From Brevundimonas sp. (GTDB lineage: Bacteria > Pseudomonadota > Alphaproteobacteria > Caulobacterales > Caulobacteraceae), in the NCBI RefSeq assembly GCF_019636155.1, contig NZ_JAHBYB010000006.1, forward strand, positions 1 to 64,000: 64,000 nucleotides of DNA, read 5' to 3'. Made by a program: the position numbers and the translations under genes. Shown here one piece after another: positions 55,408 to 62,871 of the stretch. Within the stretch, counting starts at the first letter, position 1. Every line of letters starts with the position of its first letter. The notes beneath the pieces were generated by a model. That model worked only from the letters and a program-made list of their open reading frames with translations. It searched no databases and had not been told where the DNA came from.

Positions 55408-55480
55408 GGGCGCGTAGCTCAATGGTTAGAGCCGACCGCTCATAACGGTCTGGTTGGGGGTTCGAGTCCCTCCGCGCCTA
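55408..55480 (+). tRNA. tRNA with CAT anticodon (Ile2 more likely than elongator Met)
   Basis: A 73-base cloverleaf. The acceptor GGGCGCG/CGCGCCT has G1-U72 as a wobble. The D stem is GCTC/GAGC, the anticodon stem GACCG/CGGTC with loop CTCATAA, and the T stem GGGGG/CCCTC with TTCGAGT. Discriminator A is followed by CC but not a full CCA. The anticodon is CAT. The short D loop (AATGGTTAGA) and TTCGAGT loop resemble tRNA-Ile2, in which C34 becomes lysidine; elongator Met cannot be excluded. Its last three bases coincide with the stop codon of the convergent beta-helix gene. Confidence 0.92.
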
Positions 55481-56962
55481 CCGACGCCAGAAGCCGCCGC
55501 CGCCGCGCCAGCGGTCGTCGCCGCGATAGCGGTCGTCGCTGATGTAGCGGCCGCCGCTGTCATACCAGCCATAGCCCTGCTGGAACCGATCATAGCCGTC
55601 CAGGACATAGGCGTCGTCGGCGTAGGGCACGCCCAGGCTGCCTTCATCGGCGTCCCACCAGTCGCGCGGATAGGGGCGGTTCTGGCAAGACCAGCCCTGG
55701 TCGCCGCCGCCCCAGGAGGGGGCGTAGCGGTCGCGCCAGCGCGGATCGAAGCGCGGGCGGCAGATGTCATAGCGGGACCAGACGCGGTTGCCGCTGGCCT
55801 CGATCACAGCGCGTTGTTCCGCATAGATGACGTCGCGCACGCCCGAGAAGACGTTGTCGCGGATGACCGCCCGGCCCGAGGCGGCGGCGACCCCGGTCGT
55901 GGCGCGCACCCGGCTGTCGGTCAGGCTGAGTTCGCCGTTGTAGAGGACCAGCCCCTTGTCGGCCTTGCAGACGCGGCTGTTGGACACCCCGACCGAGGCG
56001 CCTTCGACCACCACGCCTTCGACATAGCCGCAGATCTTGGCGTTCTGGACCTCCAGCCGGCCATATTCGCGGGCGGCGCGGACCAGAAGGCCGATGGCGC
56101 GGGGGCCGAAATTGACCGGCTGTTCCGAACCGATCAGGGTCACCGCCGACAGGCTGGACGCCGGGCCGGCGCCGGGCGTCAGCTCCAGCCCCGACTGGGA
56201 TCCGGTGACCGTCAGTTCGTAGGCCGTCAGGGTCGCCCCGTCGGCCACCAGGGCCGGGGACACGGTCTGGGCGTCGATGACGCCGTTGCGGATGTCCAGA
56301 AGGCCCCCGTCGACATAGATCGCCGCCTCGTCCCCCGCATGGCGGAAGCCGACCCGGTTCATGACGATCTCGGCGCCGTAGCCGACCAGACAGGCCGCGT
56401 CGCCCGCGCGCGGCGAGGCGAAGACCATGTCGCGGATCTCGACCCGCACTCCTTGCGCCACGGTGATGCAGGGCAGGCCGTCCGGCGCCTGAAGCGTCGG
56501 CGTCGGGTTGCGGGTCCAGTCGCGCGGATCGAAGCCGCCCTCGCCGATGATGGTCAGGGGCTTGTCGATGTTCAGCCAGCCGACACAGGCGCCGGCGCGC
56601 GCCCGGATGACCAGGGTGCCCCCCGGCCGCACGCGGCGCACCGCGTCCTCGACCGCGCCCGAACCGGGATTGCCCCCGCAGTCGACCAGAACCACCTCCT
56701 GGCCGCCGGGGCCGTATCCGGGGCCGCCGGGCCAGCCGGGGCGCCAGTCGGGCCGATAGCGGCCGTAGTCGTAGCGGCGATGGCTGCGCGGGCGATAGGA
56801 CCGCGTCGGCGGATCCAGCAGGACGCCGAAATTGGGCCGGGTCTGGCTTTCGACCTTGGCGGCGACCTGGGCCTGGGCCTGGGGCGCCTGGGTCGCCACG
56901 CCGGCGGCGACGGTCAGGGCCAGGGCGGCGGCGCCGATCAGGCTGTGACGGGGGCTCATCAT
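55478..56962 (-). CDS. Exported right-handed parallel beta-helix protein
   Basis: A 494-residue protein. The signal peptide (AQAQ near residue 33) is followed by an Arg/Pro/Tyr/Gly-rich segment (about 60-90) and a right-handed beta-helix (about 90-390) with repeating turns (IRDMVFAS, LDIRNGVIDAQ, LEVQNAKICGYVEG, VSNSRVC). A Trp/Tyr/Asp/Gly-rich tail ends it. The fold often binds or cleaves polysaccharide; catalytic residues cannot be assigned. ATG 56962 is preferred because GGAGGG lies about eight bases upstream. It follows the Sel1 gene by 13 bases on the same strand. Confidence 0.75.
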   Translation of the reverse strand: MMSPRHSLIGAAALALTVAAGVATQAPQAQAQVAAKVESQTRPNFGVLLDPPTRSYRPRSHRRYDYGRYRPDWRPGWPGGPGYGPGGQEVVLVDCGGNPGSGAVEDAVRRVRPGGTLVIRARAGACVGWLNIDKPLTIIGEGGFDPRDWTRNPTPTLQAPDGLPCITVAQGVRVEIRDMVFASPRAGDAACLVGYGAEIVMNRVGFRHAGDEAAIYVDGGLLDIRNGVIDAQTVSPALVADGATLTAYELTVTGSQSGLELTPGAGPASSLSAVTLIGSEQPVNFGPRAIGLLVRAAREYGRLEVQNAKICGYVEGVVVEGASVGVSNSRVCKADKGLVLYNGELSLTDSRVRATTGVAAASGRAVIRDNVFSGVRDVIYAEQRAVIEASGNRVWSRYDICRPRFDPRWRDRYAPSWGGGDQGWSCQNRPYPRDWWDADEGSLGVPYADDAYVLDGYDRFQQGYGWYDSGGRYISDDRYRGDDRWRGGGGFWRR

Positions 56963-56975
56963 ACTCACGCCCTCC

Positions 56976-58445
56976 TTAGCGGCGCTGGGAGCGGGACACC
57001 TGGGCGAGGACCGCCTGCAGGCGCGACGCGGAGGGGCCGAAGCCCGACAGCGCCGATTCGATGCGTTGGACCACGGCCTCGGCCTTGTCCTGGTCGGCCA
57101 CCCCGGCGACGCCCAGGGCGAAGAAGGTGGACAGGGCGAATTTGGCCTCGGGGCTGCCCTGTTTGGCGGCCTCGGAATACCAGTGGAAGGCGCGGGCGTA
57201 GTCGGCCGGCACCCCGATGCCCTCGGAATACATGACCGCCAGCACCAGCTGGGCCTCGGACGAGCCGTTGATGGCCGCCAGTTGGATGGCGCGCACCCGC
57301 TCCAGATAGCTGAGGCGGGATTCCATCGGATGGCCCAGCATGGCCTCCAGGATCTCGATCTGGCGCTTGGACAGGTCCTCGGGCCGCTGGACCGCCGTCT
57401 CGGTCACGCCCAGATAGCGCAGGGCCCGCCCGACGTGGATGAAGGGCAGTTCCGTCGCCATCCGCGACAGGGCGTATTCATAGGCGTCGCCGCGCGGCCG
57501 GCTTTCATCCGAGAAGGGCACGCCCGAGGCGGGGGCCTTGTTCGGATAGAATTCGAACGGCGGGGTCCACTGGCGGGCCTTGGCCTCGACGAACCGGCCA
57601 TACTGGCTGCGGCCCGGCGACGACTGTTCGAAGTCCTTCAGCAGGACATAGGCCCCCACGTCGCCGGTCTGGACCGCCAGATAGTTGTAGAGATAGGCGT
57701 CCACGTCATTGCGCTGGAACAGGTTGGTGGCGGCCTGATAGCCGCGCCCGCGGCCGCGCCGGCGGTCGTTGCGGTCGGAGCGGTGACCCGAGGCCTCGCG
57801 CGCCTCCCGGTTGTCGGCCGGTTCGCCGAAGGCGCCGTAGAGGCTGTCGTGCAGCCGGGCCAGGGTGCGATAGCCGGCGGCGTCCTGGGTCGACAGGACA
57901 TAGATGATGCGGTCGCGGACCTGTTCCTGCTCGTCCCGGGTCATCTGACCCAGCAGCCGGTCCAGCCTCTGATAGGCCGTGTGCCGCTCGAAGGCGCGGC
58001 AGTCGTCATAGCGCGACAGCGGCCGCCAGCCGCCGAATCCGCCGCGATCCACGCGGTTGATGGGGGCGTAGCCCTGATCGTTGGCCAGGGCCATGCCGTA
58101 CCAGACGGCGCTCTCGATCGGGTCCTCGATATTCTTGTCGGTGGCGCGCAGGGCCGAATAGCGCGAGCCCAGCTCCAGCTGAGCGAAGAAGTCGCCGCGG
58201 AAGGCCGCGCGGCGCAGATAGCGCAGCCCCGTCTCCTGGGCGTTGAACTCCGGCCCCGTGAAGGACGGCGGGCGCGGACAGGCGTTGGCGGCCGGGTCGC
58301 TGCGCCAGAAGGCCATGCCTCGGTCCTGGCAGCTGGCCATGGTCAGGGCCGCAACGGCCAGGACCGCCACCGCCCCGGCCGCGGCCAGGGGCGCGCGGGA
58401 GCGATTGCGGGCGCGATCCTCGTCCATGCCCTCGCGGTCGCGCAT
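56976..58445 (-). CDS. Sel1-repeat lipoprotein
   Basis: A 489-residue protein. A basic N terminus and hydrophobic segment end in a lipobox-like LTMASC (about residue 38). Sel1/TPR-like repeats are clear: FAQLELGSRYSA near the N terminus and EAQLVLAVMYSEGIGVPADYARAFHWYSEAAKQGSPEAKFALSTFFA near the C terminus. An Arg-rich stretch (RNDRRRGRGRG) lies in the middle. Sel1 proteins act as scaffolds, often in envelope processes. It shares strand and a 13-base gap with the beta-helix gene, suggesting an operon. Confidence 0.8.
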   Translation of the reverse strand: MRDREGMDEDRARNRSRAPLAAAGAVAVLAVAALTMASCQDRGMAFWRSDPAANACPRPPSFTGPEFNAQETGLRYLRRAAFRGDFFAQLELGSRYSALRATDKNIEDPIESAVWYGMALANDQGYAPINRVDRGGFGGWRPLSRYDDCRAFERHTAYQRLDRLLGQMTRDEQEQVRDRIIYVLSTQDAAGYRTLARLHDSLYGAFGEPADNREAREASGHRSDRNDRRRGRGRGYQAATNLFQRNDVDAYLYNYLAVQTGDVGAYVLLKDFEQSSPGRSQYGRFVEAKARQWTPPFEFYPNKAPASGVPFSDESRPRGDAYEYALSRMATELPFIHVGRALRYLGVTETAVQRPEDLSKRQIEILEAMLGHPMESRLSYLERVRAIQLAAINGSSEAQLVLAVMYSEGIGVPADYARAFHWYSEAAKQGSPEAKFALSTFFALGVAGVADQDKAEAVVQRIESALSGFGPSASRLQAVLAQVSRSQRR

Positions 58446-58538
58446 GATCCCCTACCCCTCGACGCGGCCTTGGAATGCAGGCCGCGCGTTAACCATGTTA
58501 CGCCGGGATGGTCCGGTCCAGTGAACTTGCTGTCAAGG

Positions 58539-58553
58539 TTAACGCTTCATTAG
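58539..58553. promoter_or_regulatory. CtrA-box-like site TTAA-N7-TTAG
   Basis: Seven of eight positions match TTAA-N7-TTAA. It lies in the 235-base divergent region between the Sel1 lipoprotein gene and the methionine sulfoxide reductase gene, about 95 bases upstream of the former and 127 bases upstream of the latter. Confidence 0.4.
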
Positions 58554-58680
58554 GACAAAGCGTTGCCGCACAGCGGCCAAAATGTGACTCGGAAGCGGGT
58601 TGCCCCAATCGATCAAGGGCTTGGGCGACGAATCAGGCCGCAGGCTCGCCCTTATCCTTCCACAGGCCTATATCGCGATC

Positions 58681-59178
58681 ATGAGCTATGTCGCCCGAAC
58701 CGACCGTCCCGCCGACAAGGCCGCCCGATATGTGGAGATCGAGGCCGAGATCCTGGCCGTGCTGGAGGGGGAGCCGGACCGGATCGCCCGGATGGCCACG
58801 GTCGCCTCCATGCTGGCGGACGCCTTCCCGGTCTATTTCTGGACGGGATTCTATCTGGTCGATCCCCAGCGGCCGCAGGAACTGGTGGTCGGGCCGTATC
58901 AGGGGACGCTGGGCTGTCTGAGGATCCCGTTTGGTCGAGGCGTCTGCGGCGCGGCGGCGCGCACCGGCCAGACCCAGATCGTCGAGGACGTGGAGGCCTT
59001 TCCCGGCCATATCGCCTGCGACAGCCGGTCCCGGAGCGAGGTGGTGGTTCCGGTGCGCGACGCCTCCGGCGCCCTGATCGCCGTGCTGGACGTGGACGCC
59101 GCCGTCCCGGCCGCCTTCGACGCAGCGGACGCCCAGGCCCTGGAGCGGCTGATGGCGCGGGTTTTCGCCGCCGGTTGA
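58681..59178 (+). CDS. Free methionine-(R)-sulfoxide reductase (GAF domain)
   Basis: A 165-residue GAF-domain enzyme of the fRMsr/MsrC type that reduces free Met-R-sulfoxide. The three conserved cysteines are Cys79 (LGCLRIPFGRG), Cys89 (GVCGAAA) and Cys113 (HIACDSRSRSE), with the family start VYFWTGFYLVD. ATG 58681 gives the normal N terminus. It appears monocistronic. Confidence 0.92.
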   Translation: MSYVARTDRPADKAARYVEIEAEILAVLEGEPDRIARMATVASMLADAFPVYFWTGFYLVDPQRPQELVVGPYQGTLGCLRIPFGRGVCGAAARTGQTQIVEDVEAFPGHIACDSRSRSEVVVPVRDASGALIAVLDVDAAVPAAFDAADAQALERLMARVFAAG

Positions 59179-59231
59179 TCGGCGGCCGCCGCCCATTATG
59201 GTCCGGCGACGTTTTCGAAGGGAGTGCGAGG

Positions 59232-59909
59232 ATGGGCGAGCGGGTCGTGGCGGTCACCGGCGGGCACGGGGTGCTGGGCCGGGCCGTGGTCCAGGCCGCG
59301 CTGGACGGCGGCTGGACGGTCGCTGTGATCGACCATGCGCGCGGCCAGACGGCCCCTGACGGGGTCAAGGAAATCGGCGGCGTGGACCTGACCGATCCGG
59401 CCCAGGCCCAGGCCGCGATCGATGCGGTGGTCGAGACCTTCGGCCGGCTGGACGCCCTTCTGAACATCGCCGGCGGCTTCGCCTGGCAGACCACCGACGA
59501 CGCGGCGCCCGCCTGGGACCGGATGTTCGCCCTGAACCTGACCACCGCCCTGAACGCCAGCCGCGCCGCCCTGCCCCATCTGAAGGCCTCGACCGATGGG
59601 CGGATCGTCAATGTCGGCTCGGCCGCGGCCCTGAAGGCGGGAACCGGCATGGGGGCCTATGCAGCCGCCAAATCGGCCGTGCACAGGCTGACCGAGGCCC
59701 TGGCCGAGGAACTGAAATCGACCTCGGTCACCGTCAACGCCGTCCTGCCCTCGATCATCGACACGCCCCAGAACCGCGCCGACATGCCGGACGCCGACCC
59801 GGCGGCCTGGGTCGCGCCGGAGGATCTGGCCGCCGTCATCCTGTTCCTGGCCTCGCCCGCCAGCCGGGCCATGACCGGGGCCCTGGTGCCCGTGACCGGC
59901 AAGGTGTGA
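59232..59909 (+). CDS. Short-chain dehydrogenase/reductase
   Basis: A 225-residue classical SDR with the cofactor motif TGGHGVLG, NIAGGF (in place of NNAG), catalytic Ser in NVGSAAAL and YxxxK in YAAAKSAVHRL. The substrate is unknown; FabG-like and sugar-related SDRs look alike at this level. It is coupled to the next gene by TGATG, which suggests a shared pathway with the CoA-ester lyase. Confidence 0.88.
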   Translation: MGERVVAVTGGHGVLGRAVVQAALDGGWTVAVIDHARGQTAPDGVKEIGGVDLTDPAQAQAAIDAVVETFGRLDALLNIAGGFAWQTTDDAAPAWDRMFALNLTTALNASRAALPHLKASTDGRIVNVGSAAALKAGTGMGAYAAAKSAVHRLTEALAEELKSTSVTVNAVLPSIIDTPQNRADMPDADPAAWVAPEDLAAVILFLASPASRAMTGALVPVTGKV

Positions 59910-60721
59910 TGCCGGCCCGTTTCCGCAGCGTCCTTTACCTGCCCGCCGACAACGCCCGCGCGGTCGAGAAGGCGCGCGGCCTGGATTGCGACCTGGCCGT
60001 CCTGGACCTGGAGGACGCCGTCGCCCCGGACCGGAAGGTCCAGGCGCGGGCCGACGCCGTGGCGGCCCTGGCCAGCCATCCCTTCGGCGTGCGGATCAAC
60101 GGGCTGGACACGCCCTGGGGGGCGGACGACCTGGCGGCCCTGGCGGGAACCGGCGTCCGGATCGTGGTCGCGCCCAAGGTCGAGAGCCGGTCGACGGTCA
60201 TCGCCCTGGCTGAACGCCTGCCCGAACGCGCCCGCCTGTGGGCCATGATCGAAACGCCCCGCGCGGTGCGCAGCCTGAACGTCCTGGCCGGTTCGGGCGG
60301 GCCGCTGCAGGCCCTGATGCTGGGCGTCAACGACCTGGCCAAGGCGCTGGGGACCGGGCCGTCGCCGGACCGGGAGCCGCTGAAATCGCATCTGGCCGCC
60401 GTGGTCGCCGCCGCCCGCGCCCACGGCCTTCTGGCCATCGACGGGGTGTTCAACCGGTTCCGGGACGCCGAGGGGTTCGCCGCCGAGGCGGCCCAGGCGC
60501 GCCTTTACGGTTTCGACGGCAAGAGCCTGATCCATCCCAGCCAGATCGCCCCCTGCCACGCCGCCTTCGCCCCGACCGAGGCCCAGATCGCCTTCGCCCG
60601 CGCGGTGGTCGCCGCCTTCCAGGCGCCGGCCGCCGGGGACCGGGGCGCGGTCCAGGTGGAGGGCGAAATGGTCGAACGCCTGCACCTGGACCAGGCCCAG
60701 GCGCTGCTGGCGGGGCTGTAG
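59909..60721 (+). CDS. HpcH/HpaI aldolase / CoA-ester lyase family protein
   Basis: A 270-residue TIM-barrel enzyme related to the citrate lyase beta subunit, malyl-CoA lyase and CitE-like proteins. Motifs are SVLYLPADNARAVEKA, LDLEDAVAPDRK, the metal-binding MIETPRAV and FDGKSLIHPSQI. It cleaves or forms hydroxyacyl-CoA or related esters; the actual substrate cannot be fixed. The start overlaps the SDR stop by one base (TGATG), so the pair is likely coupled. Confidence 0.9.
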   Translation: MPARFRSVLYLPADNARAVEKARGLDCDLAVLDLEDAVAPDRKVQARADAVAALASHPFGVRINGLDTPWGADDLAALAGTGVRIVVAPKVESRSTVIALAERLPERARLWAMIETPRAVRSLNVLAGSGGPLQALMLGVNDLAKALGTGPSPDREPLKSHLAAVVAAARAHGLLAIDGVFNRFRDAEGFAAEAAQARLYGFDGKSLIHPSQIAPCHAAFAPTEAQIAFARAVVAAFQAPAAGDRGAVQVEGEMVERLHLDQAQALLAGL

Positions 60722-60744
60722 AGCTTGGCCTACACAGGGCCGGC

Positions 60745-62799
60745 ATGAGGTCCGAAACCGCCCCTTCGAAGACGCCCGCCTGGGTCTGCGCGCCCGGCGT
60801 GCTGAAGGTTCCGTTCCTGGCGGACTTCCTGCCCGAATACGAGCTGCGCCGCCTGCCGGGAGGCGATGTGCGCACCGTCATCGGCTGGGGCATGAAGCCG
60901 ACGGCCGAGGCGGGGCGGCGCTGGGCGGCGGCGAACCGGCGGCCCTATGTGGCGCTGGAGGACGGGTTCCTGCGCTCGGTCGGCCTAGGCGAGACGGGGG
61001 CGACCAGTCTCAGCCTGATCGTCGATGACCTGGGGGTCTATTACGACGCCACCCGGCCCAGTCGGCTGGAGCATCTGATCTGCACCGCCGACGCCTGGTG
61101 CGATGCGGGCCTGCGCGGCCGGGCGCGGGGGCTGATCGACCGCATCGTTGCGGCGAGGATATCCAAGACCAACATGGGCGGGCCGCTGGACCCCGCCATC
61201 CTGAGGCCCGGACGGCGGGTGCTGGTGGTCGACCAGACGGCGGGCGACGCCTCGATCGGCTATGGCCTGGCCGGGCCGGACAGTTTCCGCGCCATGCTGG
61301 CCGCCGCGCGGGCCCAGAACCCGGACGCCCAGATCATCGTCAAGCGCCACCCCGCCGTCGCCGCCGGGCGCAAGCAAGGGTGCATCGACGCCGCCGATCT
61401 GGAGGGCGTGACCCTGATCGACGCCGATGTGCGGCCGGCCGATCTGCTGGCGGCCGTGGACGCCGTCTATTGCGTCACCTCGGCCCTGGGGTTCGAGGCC
61501 CTGTTGCGGGGCCTGCCGGTGTCGTGTTTCGGGGCGCCCTTCTATTCCGGCTGGGGCCTGACGACCGATGCGGTCGACACCGGCCGCCGGGGCGTGGCGC
61601 GCGATATCGAACAGGTCGCGGCCGCAGCCCTGATCGCCTACAGCCGCTATATCGATCCGGTCACGGGTCGGCGATGCGAGGCGGAACAGGCGCTGGAGCG
61701 GCTGATCGCCCTGCGCGACCGGGCGGACCGGCTGGCGGGGGGATGGTCCCTGACCGGCTTCGCCCCGGCCAAGCGCGGCGCCATCCGCCGCCTGCTGAAC
61801 AGCCCCAAGGCCAGCCATCGCTTCGTCGGCTCGCCGCGCGCCGCCGCCCGTCATGCGGCCCAGACCGGCGGGCGATTGGCCTGGTGGGCGGGCAAGGAGA
61901 CCGAGGCGGTGCGCGCCGCCGCCACCGCCTTCGACGGCCCCACGGTGCGGATCGAGGACGGCTTCATCCGGTCCCAGGGCCTGGGGTCCGACTTCTTCGG
62001 CGCCCTGTCGGTCGCCCTGGACGACCTGGGCGTCTATTACGATCCGCGCACGCCCAGCCGTCTGGAGGCCCTGATCCAGACCGGCGATCCGACCCCGGAT
62101 CAGGCGGCCCGCGCCCGGCGACTGTGCAACCGCGTGGTCGAGGCGGGGGTGTCGAAATACAATCTGGCGGGCGCGCCCATCCCGACCGACTGGCCCGGGG
62201 ATCGCGAGCGGGTCCTGGTCGTCGGCCAGGTCGAGAACGACAAGTCCATCCTGACCGGGTGCGAGGCCATCCGCACCAACGCCGGCCTGATCGCCGCCGT
62301 CCGCGCCGACCGGCCCGACGCCTTCATGATCTATCGCAACCATCCCGACGTCCTGGCCGGCAACCGGCCGGGGCGGCTGGATGCCGCGGCGCTGGGGGCG
62401 GTCGATGCGGTGGCCGACGGCCTGGATGTGATCGACTGCATCCAGGCCTGCGACCGGCTGGCCACCCTGACCAGTCTGGCGGGGTTCGAGGCCCTGTTGC
62501 GTGGCAAGGCGGTGTCCACCTATGGGCGGCCCTTCTATGCCGGATGGGGCCTGACCGAGGATCGGCTGACGTTCGCGCGCCGCACGCGCCGGGCCGATCT
62601 GGATGCGCTGATCCACGCCGCCCTGATCGCCTATCCGGTCTATGTCGCCCCGACCGGCTGGCCGTGCGAGGCCGAGGATCTGGTCGAGGCCCTGATCGCC
62701 GCGCGGGGCCGTCCCGCCGCGGCGCCGCCCAACCAGATCGCCCGCTGGTGGAAGGGAATCCGCTCCAGTCTCGACCGGACGCCTCCGCCGTCCTACTGA
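60745..62799 (+). CDS. kpsC: KpsC-type capsular polysaccharide glycosyltransferase
   Basis: A 684-residue protein with two homologous halves (about 10-330 and 345-684), as in KpsC/LipA, which builds the Kdo linker of group 2 capsules. Each half has the ALEDGFLRS or RIEDGFIRSQGLG segment, LDDLGVYYD and the C-terminal GLPVSCFGAPFYSGWGLTTD or GKAVSTYGRPFYAGWGLTED motif. No kpsS, kpsM or kpsT is visible in the window. Its start lies 23 bases after the CoA-ester lyase. Confidence 0.9.
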   Translation: MRSETAPSKTPAWVCAPGVLKVPFLADFLPEYELRRLPGGDVRTVIGWGMKPTAEAGRRWAAANRRPYVALEDGFLRSVGLGETGATSLSLIVDDLGVYYDATRPSRLEHLICTADAWCDAGLRGRARGLIDRIVAARISKTNMGGPLDPAILRPGRRVLVVDQTAGDASIGYGLAGPDSFRAMLAAARAQNPDAQIIVKRHPAVAAGRKQGCIDAADLEGVTLIDADVRPADLLAAVDAVYCVTSALGFEALLRGLPVSCFGAPFYSGWGLTTDAVDTGRRGVARDIEQVAAAALIAYSRYIDPVTGRRCEAEQALERLIALRDRADRLAGGWSLTGFAPAKRGAIRRLLNSPKASHRFVGSPRAAARHAAQTGGRLAWWAGKETEAVRAAATAFDGPTVRIEDGFIRSQGLGSDFFGALSVALDDLGVYYDPRTPSRLEALIQTGDPTPDQAARARRLCNRVVEAGVSKYNLAGAPIPTDWPGDRERVLVVGQVENDKSILTGCEAIRTNAGLIAAVRADRPDAFMIYRNHPDVLAGNRPGRLDAAALGAVDAVADGLDVIDCIQACDRLATLTSLAGFEALLRGKAVSTYGRPFYAGWGLTEDRLTFARRTRRADLDALIHAALIAYPVYVAPTGWPCEAEDLVEALIAARGRPAAAPPNQIARWWKGIRSSLDRTPPPSY

Positions 62800-62871
62800 G
62801 AAGGTTCGCCAAGAGAACGGACCACCCTCAAGCAGCGAGGCCCCGCGGGCCGAGCGATAGGGACTTCAAGA

